Assembly: GCF_963082655.1 (NCBI RefSeq)
Contig: NC_081553.1
Span: forward strand, 16,706,643-16,770,642
From: Stomoxys calcitrans
Taxonomy: Eukaryota; Arthropoda; Insecta; Diptera; Muscidae
Reading direction: 5' to 3'
Length of the DNA: 64,000 nt
The translations under genes and the position numbers were made by a program. Position 1 is the stretch's first letter; each line of letters starts with the position of its first letter. Positions 21,677 through 32,894 of the stretch are shown here, one piece after another. The notes beneath the pieces were generated by a model that was given only the letters and a program-made list of their open reading frames with translations, was not told where the DNA came from and did not search any database.

Positions 21677-21733
21677 AATCGATTTGTGGGGATATCGATA
21701 ACCTACAATCGATTTTCAAAACAAAAAATCGAT
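21677..21733. promoter_or_regulatory. Cluster of ATCGAT sites with one TATCGATA (DRE-type) octamer
   Basis: ATCGAT cores occur near 21677, 21694, 21708 and 21728; the second is a full palindromic TATCGATA at 21693-21700. In Drosophila TATCGATA is the DRE element bound by DREF at many housekeeping promoters. It lies about 400 bp upstream of the tetraspanin start codon, so a role in its promoter is inferred. Confidence 0.5.
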
Positions 21734-21760
21734 ATGCATATTGCAAAGTGGAAATCGTTT

Positions 21761-22699
21761 TTAAATTAAGACTCGGATACTTATTTAAAACACAGATTCT
21801 CCATGTACTAGATAACCCATTGTTCTCAATGAAAAATGGCCACTAAGAACAACGATAAAAAATCTGAAAATTATACGCTAATTCGGGATATATGGCCTTG
21901 TCGAGTTTTAAGTGCTAAATCCTGTCTTTTTTTGCAGGTTTTTCCATACAAAAATGAATACCATTTTTGCAGGATTTAATTTTAAATCCCAAATAAACCC
22001 GATTTCATGTCTGAATAATCGGTAGAAATATCTAAATATGGAAATGTTTTCAAGAATTGTGTATGATTGTGTGGGATATGCATACTCATGTATACGTATT
22101 TAAGCTTGTGTATGTCATTTAAATCACGAAAAACGCAGTATAAACGGACAGGATTTGTTGCAAATCTAGATCATAAAAATGTCTATGTAAACGTGGTTAA
22201 CAATTTTAAATTATAACAAGCTCAAAAATCAAATTATGAAAAATATGCCCGCAAAAATTTTATGTGAATTAATTGGCATTGATAGCACTTTTCCTAAGTA
22301 ATTCTGTACATTTTATTTAGATTTGTGATGTTTTTTTATTAATTTAAAATAAAAGAAGAATTTTAGGACATGAGAAGAATAATTTATTCATTTTGTCGGT
22401 TCCTCTTTGTGTTTATCGCTTTTTTGGGTAGAGTTGTCAGAGAGAAAAAATAAATAACGATTTCTGTTAAAGAGGAATTACAGAATAACATAATCGTTAG
22501 GGCAAACAATTTTTTGTATCGACATATTTAACTAAACGATGTTCGTTATAAGTTACAGAATTGCGGTTTGGTGCAAAATGGTGAGGGTGAAAAGAAAAAA
22601 TGGAAATTTAGTACTGGCAACTGGAGAAAATGTGCGTTTAGTACCGCAATTGGTACCATTTGGTACTTTGTTTACAGATGGAGCTAGATGTCTGTAATT
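21761..22699. other. A+T-rich flank, nothing recognised
   Basis: No gene or repeat could be supported upstream of the tetraspanin promoter. Confidence 0.5.
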
Positions 22700-22990
22700 T
22701 GACACGTAAGTACAACCATGACATAATTACCAGGTAGTGTACCGTTAACAGCAGAACACAATTTTTTCTTGCGAAGTGCAACATCTGTCAACGAACTTTG
22801 GTTGTGTGTGTGTATATAGTTAAGAACCATAACACACACAAACAACGAAAAATGGCGCGAAATAGTAATATGCACAAAATCAGAATTGCACTAATCACTG
22901 ATTTTGACAAATAGTGCACTCAATATTTTGTTGTTGGGCAACTGCCACAACCTGTAAATAAACATATATTGGTTTATTGAAATGATGGCG
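22700..22990. repeat. Interspersed repeat with CATGACATAA / GGTAGTGTACCG block
   Basis: TACCAGGTAGTGTACCGTTA..TTGCGAAGTGCA..GGTTGTGTGTGTGTAT..ACACACACAAACAACGAAAA..TTGTTGGGCAACTGCCAC. Homologous pieces are at 23030-23185, 41720-41870 and 44394-44455. The GTGTGTGTGT/ACACACACA pair can form a hairpin. The class is unknown. Confidence 0.65.
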
Positions 22991-23029
22991 CTACCGTTTA
23001 GTGATTTTTCTATAACGTTTTTTTTTTTT

Positions 23030-23185
23030 TCATGACATAATAACCAGGTAGTGTACCGTAAACAGCTGAGTACAATATTTTCTCGCGAAGTGCACTATTT
23101 CTCAACGAGTTTTGGTTGTGTGTGTGTATTATAGTTAAGAACCATAATACACACAAACAACGAAAAATGGCACCCGTTTTTTTAT
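23030..23185. repeat. Second copy of the GGTAGTGTACCG repeat (left part)
   Basis: TCATGACATAATAACCAGGT..CAACGAAAAATGGC repeats the left half of 22700-22990 about 320 bp further on, making a direct tandem pair. The right half is missing. Confidence 0.65.
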
Positions 23186-23454
23186 AAGTCAATACCATAT
23201 TTAAACGGTATAATTTAAGTCTATATTTTTTTATGTGAGATATGGAGTTTTAACAAAACTATCCAAATATATTTATGACAAAATTTTGGATAAATTAATT
23301 TTTGATACATTCTTACAAAAAACAAAAACATGTTGACAAGATTTTCTATATAAATAAAACCTTGATAATTTCCAAAAATAAGATTTGAGAAAATTTCTAT
23401 AGAAATAAAAATGTTACATAATGCTATAAAATAGCCCAAAAGCAGGGACTCTAA

Positions 23455-23902
23455 AGGCTCTATTACACGGCATGTAGATGTTTTATTACATGTCAAATTT
23501 AGCACTTATAGAGTTGTACATGTCGTATGATACAAATGAAACTAACATATGAAAATCACTTTTCAAAATATCACATGTAATTTTTTTTCGATAGAGCGCG
23601 CTCTATTACTTCTGACAAAAACATAAATAAATCAGCTGTTTTTGTTGTCAGTCGAATGAAAGCAAGCCCAAATTAAATTGTTTTCACAAATTTATGATTT
23701 AACCAGCTTTCTCACAACTTTAACAATTATTACGTATAAAAAATCAGCTTTTGCTCAAATTTTTAGGTTATGTCATACGAAAATAACATACAGCAAAAAT
23801 GATGAGTCGTACGTATATTGACAATTTTGACAAACATTGTAAATTACATGTGAATACAAAAAGTGACATGTCATAACACATACATACCGTGTAATAGCAC
23901 CT
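23455..23902. mobile_element. Probable MITE with imperfect terminal inverted repeats, 448 bp
   Basis: The left end AGGCTCTATTACACGGCATG pairs with the reverse complement of the right end (AGGTGCTATTACACGGTATG), 17 of 20 positions identical. Inside, ACATGT-type words (TTACATGTCAAAT, ATCACATGTAATT, AATTACATGTGAA) recur on both strands. There is no clear target duplication and no ORF that continues through it. Confidence 0.6.
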
Positions 23903-24298
23903 CAAGTAATATTTTTACAACATTTGATGATGAGAAAGCTGTGCGCAAGATGGCTGCCGTGTTTGCTCTCAATATAACTGAATCAGCGTCGTTCAAAAAT
24001 CCACCATTGGGATGGCAAAGATCCATGTATTAAAGTGCGGATTGCTTCAGATTTAACCTTTTTCATCGGATTATTTTTGACAGCCTCTCGGATTAGTTTT
24101 GATATCCACATTTAATGAAATCGCTCGATTTTGCCAATAATGAGGAGCTAGACGGTTCTTACTACAGATAGTGTATTCAAGCTATTGAAAATCGCAAAAA
24201 AGTGAATGGAGATGAAAGGAGATTATGTTAATGCTTCCCCAATTTGTTGTTAATTCATTGTAAGGTCGGCTACTTTTGGGACCGGCCTCGAATGTACA

Positions 24299-24371
24299 GC
24301 CCGGCTAGCTCAGTCGGTAGAGCATGAGACTCTTAATCTCAGGGTCGTGGGTTCGAGCCCCACGTTGGGCG
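24299..24371 (+). tRNA. tRNA-Lys (anticodon CTT), copy 1
   Basis: A 73-nt cloverleaf with acceptor GCCCGGC/GTTGGGC, A box TAGCTCAGTCGG, B box GGTTCGAGCCC and anticodon loop CTCTTAA with CTT at 24332-24334. No intron and no encoded CCA, as expected for a nuclear tRNA. A T5 run at 24380-24384 is the Pol III terminator. Confidence 0.98.
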
Positions 24372-24831
24372 AATCAAAGTTTTTATGTATGACAAATACG
24401 TTTCCTTCATTCGTAAACACATAACACAAGGCGGCTGTTCACCTAATTCTGTTATTGAAGTGGTTTTCTTACGCTGTATGTAAAAAACAGCTGATTTAAA
24501 AACATGTATTTGAGCGAGTAGATTCCACTCGTTCGAGTGACACAGAATTAGAAGAAAAACTGGCTAAGTATAATTTTCAAATTAACTCTAAAAAAAAAGA
24601 TTTGGAAATTTGCCAAGGGATTGGATGAAAAATTAAAAAAAGAAAATTATTTAAAAAAATAAGTGCCAACTGGTCACACTATTGTTCAAAACCGCAAAAA
24701 CATCTCATCATAAAATCTGAATTATTTTTATTTTTAAAAAACTTAGATAAAAATGTGAGTCCCTCGATTAAATAATTATCGAAAAGATCCATAGAAGAGA
24801 CATTTTTATTTAAAAATAGTCTCTTTAACAG

Positions 24832-24904
24832 GCCCGGCTAGCTCAGTCGGTAGAGCATGAGACTCTTAATCTCAGGGTCGTGGGTTCGAGCCCCACGTTG
24901 GGCG
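24832..24904 (+). tRNA. tRNA-Lys (CTT), copy 2
   Basis: Identical in sequence to copy 1. The T5 Pol III terminator is at 24913-24917. It starts the second tandem unit. Confidence 0.98.
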
Positions 24905-25368
24905 AATCAAAGTTTTTATGTATGACAAATACGTATTCTTCATTCGTAAACACATAAACACAAGGCTGTTCGCCTAATTCTGTTACTAAAGTGGTTTTCT
25001 TTCGCTGTATGTAAAAACCAGCTGATTTAAAATGAGTAGCATATGTTCGAGCGAATAGAAGTCACTCGTTCGAGTGACATAGAATTAGAAGAAAAACTGG
25101 CTAAATATAACTCTCAAATTATTACCTTTAAAGAAAAAGTTTTGGAAATTTACCAAGGTATGGTTGAAAAGATAAAAAAAGAAAATTATTTAAAAAATAA
25201 GTGCAGAATGGCCATACTATTGTTAAAACCGCAATAACATATCATCATAAAATCTGAATTATTTTTGTTTTTAAAATATTTACATAAAAATGTGAGTCTC
25301 TCGATTAAAAAAATATCGAAAAGATCCATAGAAGAGAAATTTTTATTTAAAAATAGTCTCTTTAACAG

Positions 25369-25441
25369 GCCCGGCTAGCTCAGTCGGTAGAGCATGAGAC
25401 TCTTAATCTCAGGGTCGTGGGTTCGAGCCCCACGTTGGGCG
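25369..25441 (+). tRNA. tRNA-Lys (CTT), copy 3
   Basis: Identical to copies 1 and 2. It shares their upstream spacer but has a different downstream flank; the T5 terminator is at 25451-25455. Confidence 0.98.
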
Positions 25442-25680
25442 CAACATATGTTTTTGTGGTTATTTAGTAAAAAAAAAACATAAAAATTACATAAAGTGCA
25501 ACAAAGATCTCAAAATTGCTTTGCTTATATATATTATTGCAAACTCATTTTATTGTTCACGTTGTTTAATTTTTGACAAAAAAAGCACTCCTTTATAATA
25601 ACAACGACACATTTCCCTATGTGGTGGCGCAACGCAAATATTTTTTACCAAAGATTGCATATTTGGCAAAAACTTGTTTG

Positions 25681-25753
25681 CGCCCAACGTGGGGCTCGAA
25701 CCCACGACCCTGAGATTAAGAGTCTCATGCTCTACCGACTGAGCTAGCCGGGC
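25681..25753 (-). tRNA. tRNA-Lys (CTT), copy 4, opposite strand
   Basis: The exact reverse complement of the other three genes. Its terminator on the minus strand is the T5 made by A5 at 25668-25672. Its flanks are unrelated to the tandem units, so it is an older or separately placed copy. Confidence 0.98.
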
Positions 25754-27569
25754 TGTTGCCCCGTTCTGGTTAAACTTATAACCAATGAATGCTGATGGCA
25801 ACAAGTTGCAAAGTATACTTGAATAATGTTTATAAACATTGTTGCTGTAACTATTGGTTTATAAACTTTGCAAAAAGCTTTTGAAAAATAAGCTTATTTT
25901 CATATGTTGATTAAAAAATCCGTTGATGATAAAGCTTTTTTAATGCTTAACACCGTTGCCCTCCATTTCAAAAGAGGATCATGAATGAAAATTGCCACAT
26001 TTCAAAGCTAAATTTAACATAGCTTGACACGATTATCGCTTTTACTGAACCCCCAGCCAACCCTTAAGAGGTAAGGGATGGGCTATTTATAAAAACTTCA
26101 TTCTTTTGGACCGATTTCATGACATGTCTGTCATGAAATACAACAAATCATACTTGTGAGCTTCTAGTTCCCTTGATTGGGCTCTATTCTTATATGAAAG
26201 ACCATATGAGAATGGCAATTATCTCTCATACGTGATGTGTGCATGAATATAGCTATTCGTACTTATAAATTAATGAATAGATCTTAAAAAACCGTTAAGT
26301 TGCCCTATTGAATACATAAACAAGTAACCTTAGATGGAGTTGTGGGTGAAATGACATGCCACGTCACCTAACAATGGGTCTATCTTACTTTCTGATTTTG
26401 GCTTTGCAAGCATAAAAAAGACATACAATACACCATATATGTATGAGGAATGACAGCGTTAAATAAAAATGTCATCATCATTTGCTTTGGAAACACTATG
26501 TCGTATCGATATCATAGATAAATTATATATAGATTAAGAATTTGAAGTTTGCACACAGACTGTTTGCACACAAGCGGTTGGTGGCGCTTGTGTTATCTAA
26601 GAACATGCCGCAAGCAGAATTCTGCTCTCAATGTCAGGCTGTTTGCGTCGAATCCATTTTCTAATTATCCATTATTTTCTTTCCCGTGAAGGAAACTGTG
26701 GCTTAATGCACGTATATAGGGTTCCGGTAATCTTATGACCATATCCATAAAACTTGAGGTAGCGTTGAAGTAGGCTTATTTGACAGATTTTCTTTATAGA
26801 AATGTCAAATAAACCTACAATAAAGCTGTTTTAAGTTTTGTGATCGGGTGTTAGCTTCTAATATGTGTATCTTCCTTTCTTTTATTTCTTTTCTTTTTGC
26901 TATAAATTTGTTTTTTTTTAATTTCTTGGCAGAGCTGCTTGCTTTAAAGAAAAATAAAATAATTAACGACACCTATAAGCTTAACATTTGCTGTCAAATT
27001 TTGAGAGAAATTAAATTCCTCTGTTATTTCTATGCTCTTTGATCGACATGTGCAATGAGTGCGTGCTACTATGTAAAAAATTATTCATAGGCTAGTTCCC
27101 ACAAGCATGCAGTTGATATTGAGTACAGTTATAAATTTTGCACTTTTGAATGGCAAAGCTTAAGAATTAAATATAAAAAACTCTTGAAATAAAAAAATAA
27201 CTAAAATCACCTATAAAACGGTTACAAAACGGGGAATTCTTAAAAAAGGATTTAAAATTTTAACTCGGGACGGACGGAACACAGCTACAACATTTTAATT
27301 AAATGATTGGCTCTCAATGGTTGCGATAATCCTTCGATCACTGTCATACAATTTTTTGAAATTTTGACAGTTCTTGCCATTGGGGTTGTCAAATTGTTCC
27401 TTTATTACATTCTTTCTTTGTTTAGATTTTCTCTTAATTGTGTCTTTTCATTAGGCACATTTTGACATCGTTCATGGGGCCTTTCCACTTTTCGATGTCG
27501 CCAAGTGACGAACCTTCTATAAGAGAGCCCTGGCGTTAACGAATATGCTATTTCATGGTACCTCTATCC
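25754..27569. other. Intergenic, nothing recognised
   Basis: About 1.8 kb with no supported gene or known repeat. Short frames such as 26848-27042 are hydrophobic by A+T composition only. Confidence 0.5.
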
Positions 27570-27590
27570 AAAAAAAAAAAAAAAAAAAAA

Positions 27591-28957
27591 ACAAGTAAAA
27601 GCGTGCTAAGTTCGGCCGGGCCGAATCTTATATACCCTCCACCAAGGATCGCATTTGTCGAGTTCTTTTCCCGGCATCTCTTCTTAGGCAAAAAAAAAAG
27701 GATATAATAAAAGATTTGCTCTGCTATTAGAGCGATATTAAGATATGGTCCGGTTTGGACCACAATTAAATTATATTTATGTTGGAGACCTGTGTAAAAT
27801 GTCAGCCAATTCGAATAAGAATTGCGCTCTTTGTGGGCTCAAGAAATAAAATAGAGAGATCGATTTATATGGGAGCTGTATCGGGCTATAGACCGATTCA
27901 GACCATAAACACGTATGTTGGTCATGAGAGAATCCGTCGTAAATTTCAGGCAAATCGGATAATAATTGCGACCTCTACAGGCTCAAGAAGTCAAGATCCC
28001 ATATCGGTTTATATGGCAGCTATATCAGGTTATGAACCGATTTGAACCATACTTGGCACAGTTTTTGGATATAATAACGAAACACGTCGTGCAAAATTTC
28101 ATTCCAATCGGAAAAGAATTGCGCACTCTAGAGGCTCAAGAAGTCAAGACCCCAGATCTGTTCATATGACAGCTATATCAGGTTATGGGCCGATTTAAAC
28201 CATATTTGGCACAGTTATTGGATATCATAACAAAATACTACGTGCCAAAATTCATTCAAATTGGATAAGAATTGCGCCCTCTAGGGGCTCAAGAAGTCAA
28301 GACCCAAGATTGGTTTATATGACAGCTATATAAGGTTATGAACCGATTTGAACCATATTTGGCACAGTTGTTGGATATCATAACAAAACACGTCGTGCAA
28401 AATTTCATTCCAATCGGATAAGAATTGCGCACTCTAGAGGCTCAAGAAGTCAAGACCCAAGATCGGTTTATATGGCAGCTATATCAGGTTATGGACCGAT
28501 TTGAACCATACTTGACACGCTTGTTGGATATAATAACAAAACACGTCGTGCAAAATTTCATTCCAATCGGATAAGAATTGCGCACTCTAGAGGCTCAAGA
28601 AGTCAAGACCCAAGATCGGTTTATATGGCAGCTATATCAAAACATGGACCGATATGGCCCATTTACAATACCAACCGACCTACACTAATAAGAAGTATTT
28701 GTGCAAAATTTCAAGCGGCTAGCTTTACTCCTTCGGAAGTTAGCGTGCTTTCGACAGACAGACGGACGGACGGACGGACGGACGGACGGACGGACGGACG
28801 GACAGACGGACAGACGGACGGACATGGCTAGATTGACATAAAATGTCACGACGATCAAGAATGTATTTACTTTATGGGGTCTCAGACGAATATTTCGAGT
28901 AGTTACAAACAGAATGACGAAATTAGTATACCCCCCATCTTATGGTGGAGGGTATAA
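27591..28957 (-). mobile_element. Tandem-core repeat, family A, full length
   Basis: The left end ACAAGTAAAAGCGTGCTAAG and hairpin TTCGGCCGGGCCGAA are followed by TATACCCTCCACCA. The right end is TATGGTGGAGGGTATAAAA. The core holds about six units of roughly 160 bp with AGATCGGTTTATATGGCAGC and TTGCGCACTCTAGAGGCTCA. Poly-A at 27570-27590 flanks the left end. The GACG/GACA block is expanded here (28754-28824). Confidence 0.78.
28754..28824. repeat. GACG/GACA tetranucleotide microsatellite
   Basis: About 17 units of GACA or GACG, within the family-A element. Other copies carry only three to five units at this position. Confidence 0.95.
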
Positions 28958-28969
28958 AAATAAGAAAAA

Positions 28970-29252
28970 GGGGTCATAAAAGGCACTTTTATTACCCGAT
29001 TTCACTGAATTTTTCTAACAATGAGTTGTATTAGAACACTACACATCCTGAATATGTTGCAGATAGGACTACATTTGGATAAAGTTACCATATAGACTAA
29101 TCACCCATTTTATGGTATAGAGCAGTGAATTGTGTTAAAACACTAAACGTTTCAAAAATGGTGCTTTTTTCCTGGACATAATGAGATTGGACTTGACGTA
29201 ATGAGATCCGGGGTGGTGGGTATCCAAAGTTCGGTCCGTCCGAACTTAATGC
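28970..29252 (+). mobile_element. Tandem-core repeat, family B, 3' remnant
   Basis: The core-like TTTTATTACCCGATTTCACT is followed by GGGGTGGTGGGTATCCAAAG and TTCGGTCCGTCCGAACTTAA, the family-B hairpin end with one base pair changed. Confidence 0.6.
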
Positions 29253-29369
29253 CAATTTGGTTCGTGTCAAGATGTAGCTCCTATAGGAAAATATCTCACT
29301 AATTAAATTCCAGCATCCCTGGGCCCGCAATTCTCAAACGAATTTGCCTGAGGTATTTTGTAATGACTT

Positions 29370-29670
29370 TCTGCGGAGTTTTGTCTGTTTGGGAATTTTG
29401 GGGTTGGGGCGGCCTGAGGGGTACTTAGACTCAAATTTTAATACCATATTCGTATTCTACTCTCTAATACCTTTCATTTGATACCTATATTGTCCTGATT
29501 GGTCCACTTTTGATTTTGGGTGGTGTTTTTGGCGTAAGGGGGAGGGTCCGTCCCCTTCCGATATCGAAAAATTATATAGCCTATGTTTCCTTCCAGACCA
29601 ACCTACACAATCTGCGAAAATTTCAAGGAAATCGGTTCAAACACAAATTGAATTTTATATATAAGACTAG
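29370..29670. mobile_element. Family-C repeat fragment
   Basis: TTTTGGGGTTGGGGCGGCC, CGTATTCTACTCTCTAATAC, TTTCATTTGATACC and CGAAAATTTCAAGGAAATCG match the right part of 29671-30972. The class is not recognised. Confidence 0.5.
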
Positions 29671-30972
29671 CTGGACAGGGCCCGCTCCGCTGCGCCATCT
29701 TTCACTCTCTTGTTTTATCTGAGCCCTATGCGATCACGTCAGGAAATAAGTCTTGCTTGGTGTGCTGGTACGTCCTTTCAGATATTTCGCGCCAATGTGG
29801 ATATTATATTGGTGCTCTTCACCCAAATGCCTATCATTGGAGCCTTATATTGCTATGGTCGGTAAATATGTCCGGTATGGGGGTGAGGCGGATCCCCATA
29901 TATCAGATTCGTGCTCTGGCGTTAAACAAATTTCATTTGTGTCCCATATTGTCATTATTGGTTTATATTCCATTTGGCTGGTGGCTTTGGTGGTGGGGCG
30001 GCCCCCTAGATATCCCACTCTAAATGAGGATGTAAACTTCAGTATTTAAGTTATTATAAACTAAATTTCTCTACTCTCAAATTTCTTTAATGTGAGCCCC
30101 AATTGTCATTGGTTTAGGGGGAGTTTATGGGGTGAAGCGACCACCAAACATTTGGCCTCAAAATTGGATATCAAATTCGTTTTCTACTATCAAATACCTA
30201 TTATTTATCGCCATAGTTGGCAAGGGAGGAATATCAGCATCGTGCTAGAGCACGATTTTTATTCCTTTTTATTTTTGGGGAGGATAGGGGAAGGTCCTCT
30301 GATACGTCCCTCCATTGGAGTACAATATATTCGCGATCATCCTACATGACGGTTTGGCGTTGCATTTATTGGTAAGAACCGACGCTAAGAACCAAACGAC
30401 AATTTATTTGAGTCTTTCTCAGACATCAACAATTTTTTTTTCAGATTTGTATTCTACTCTTAAATACCTTTCATTTTATACCCATATTGCCCAAAGCGAT
30501 AAAAGTGTCCTCTTTGGGGCTTTTTTTGGGGTGGGGGACCCTCCCCCCCGCCCCGAAAATTAAGAGTGAAATTTGCATACCAAATTCGTAGTCTACTCTT
30601 ATATACCTTTCATTTGATACCCATATTGTCAAAATCGGTGCATGTGTCCGCTCGGGTGGGTTTTGGGATGGGGCGTCCCCCCAGGTTATATAACCCCAAA
30701 ATTTTTTTACTAATTTCGTGTTTTTGGGGTACAATAAGGTGGCATCAAATTTTACATAAATCGGTGTACGCATATCCGAGATCTGGCGTTTTTGAAAATT
30801 GGGGCTATGGGGGTGGGGCCCCCTGTGGATATCAAAAAATGTTGTACCCCATTTTCACCGGGGGCCAAACTCTACCATCTGTGAAAATTTCATTAAAATC
30901 GGTTCAACCGTTGGTGAGTCTATACGGAACAGACAAACAAAGCGCAACAATTTCATATTTATATAATAGATG
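29671..30972. mobile_element. Family-C interspersed repeat
   Basis: It starts TAGCTGGACAGGGCCCGCTC and ends CAACAATTTCATATTTATAT. Inside, a module with TATTCTACTCTTAAATACC, TTTCATTTGATACCCATATTG and GGGGTGGGG..CCCCC recurs at least four times. Related modules lie at 46800-47880. Open frames through it are by-products of the modules. Confidence 0.5.
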
Positions 30973-31047
30973 ACAGCATTTCCCCTGAGTATTCTGAACA
31001 GAGTCTCAGCTTATGAATCGAAATCGTTCAAAAAACTTGGCAATGGT

Positions 31048-31106
31048 GAAGAGTTTACAAAATTCGGTCCAGCCAAACTTAAGGCGCTTTTACTTGTTTT
31101 CTTGTT
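31048..31106 (+). mobile_element. Tandem-core repeat hairpin end, remnant
   Basis: AATTCGGTCCAGCCAAACTT then GCGCTTTTACTTGTTTT is the 3' end only. Confidence 0.5.
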
Positions 31107-32889
31107 TTCATTTTTGATATGAGCGAAACAGGCTAATGTAAAAAGCTGGCAACATGTAACAATAAACGCAACAGTTTGTTGGTAAAAACAAAAACAGCTG
31201 ACGAAGGTGGGGAAAAACGTTAACACGAACACAATTTTAACAACAACAAAATTTACAGTTATTATGTTCCGGTGTTTAAACGTATAAAGACGTACCAAAA
31301 TATAAACAAAAAAAAAATAGAACCAAAAACAAAAAAGTGTAATCGCGAAAAATTGTATGAAAAAGAAAAAATATTTAAATTAAATTAAAAACTGTGTGTA
31401 TATAAAAATTTTTATAACAAAAACTTTCAAATGGAGGTTTTCCATTAACAATGAGAAAAATTGAAAATTGAATATGAAAATAAGTGTTGAAAATATATTT
31501 TTGTTTGTTTTTGTGTTTAGATTGTGAAATCGTTGAAAACACACAAAAAAATTAGTAAAGAATAAATACCCCATTAATTAACCATACATATAAACTATTA
31601 TTTATTTATTAAACAGAGAGCAAAAGCAAACAAAGAAATTGATGAATAAAAGCAATAAATAATCTATGGATTTCAAAAACTCTTACAACTGTCCGCTATT
31701 TAATTAAAGAACTCTCGAGTATGAATTGACTTCAGCCCTAGCATGGTGGTTAGTTGGTTGGTTACCTCCCACCTTGTTGAACTGAATTACAGTGTTTTTA
31801 TCATTAAAGACGTGCCACAGTTCATGTGACAGATGTACATGCATGGGCTAATATAAAAGGGAATGATCTTAAAAAAAATGTTCAAATGTGTATTCTGTGG
31901 GCTCATAGCCGTAATTTGAACTGTTGAGACACAAGCAATTTTACGCGCGGTAGCCAAATAATCATCATTATCATTGACTTCCGGTTTTGTTGTTGTTGTT
32001 GTTGATGCTACTGTGCGCTGTACGCTCCCGTTTTCGTTGTCATTCTTTCTAAGCGAGTTTTTTTTTATTGAAAATAGTCAACTTTTATTTTTTTTTTAGT
32101 TGTTAAACCAAATCGCTTCTTTTGAAATAAAAATAAAAAACGCAGTTCACACTAAAACAAAAATTAAAAAAAAAAACTGTTTTAATTGAAAACAATCTCA
32201 GCTAACGATAAAGATCAGAGTAGTGCGAATTTTCAGCGCTTGATGAAAAAAAAAAAACACACAAACTCCCCTCTATAGGTATGTTGCTGCATTTGTAAGT
32301 ATTTGTCATCGGTTTGTCTATCGGTTTGGCGTCGTTGCGGCACAACATTTCATTATAAAACGATTGAAATCAATTGATGTTTGTTGTTGTTATTACTCTT
32401 GTGGTTGTTGTTGGTTTTTGTCGTTGGTGTATTTAATCAAACGTTTTAGTTGTTGTTGTTGTTTTTGCTGTTGGGGACACTCTCTGGCCAGCGGAAACTA
32501 CTGTTGCCTGTTGGGGAACTCAGCCAACCCATTGCACACTCGGTGTGACAAGTGCTATTTTCGCGTTGTATGCGTTCCGTTTACGCCTTTTTCAATTATG
32601 GTGTCAATCTTCAGAAAAATTTCCAATTGAAACCATGACATTCAAAAGCGATAACATGCAATGTTACACTAGCTATGAAATATATAGCACAATCAGGAAT
32701 CAGGAAAAGTAAATGCAAGCGAATCGGCCGCACCGAACATTAGATTCCCGTTGCCAGGAATTCGGGGAAAAATATCTAGACAAATTATCAAATAGCAAGC
32801 GAAGCAGCATATAAATGAGGCGTTATTAATGAACGGCAAATTTCCACCCATTGAAGAACTTAATACCACGAATAAAAGATTTTTTTTAC
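31107..32889. other. Intergenic, A+T-rich with GTT runs; possible promoter region
   Basis: GTTGTTGTTGTTGTTG at about 31989-32004 and more GTT runs at 32376-32466. No coding exon was recognised. The segment 31980-32290 is discussed as a weak promoter/leader candidate. The cysteine-rich frame at 32364-32630 comes from GTT/TGC repeats. Confidence 0.4.
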
Positions 32890-32894
32890 TGTTT

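Larger units (their letters stand above)
24299..25441 (+). repeat. Tandem units of about 535 bp, each starting with tRNA-Lys
   Basis: tRNA starts are 533 and 537 bp apart (24299, 24832, 25369). The two spacers align throughout: AATCAAAGTTTTTATGTATG after the tRNA, a CACTCGTTCGAGTG block, GAATTAGAAGAAAAACTGGC, and AAAATAGTCTCTTTAACAGG just before the next tRNA. The third tRNA ends the array because its downstream DNA differs. Confidence 0.93.

Noticed and set aside
32364..32630. 88-codon Cys-rich plus-strand frame
   Set aside because: A by-product of GTT/TGT repeats; no signal peptide or conserved spacing.
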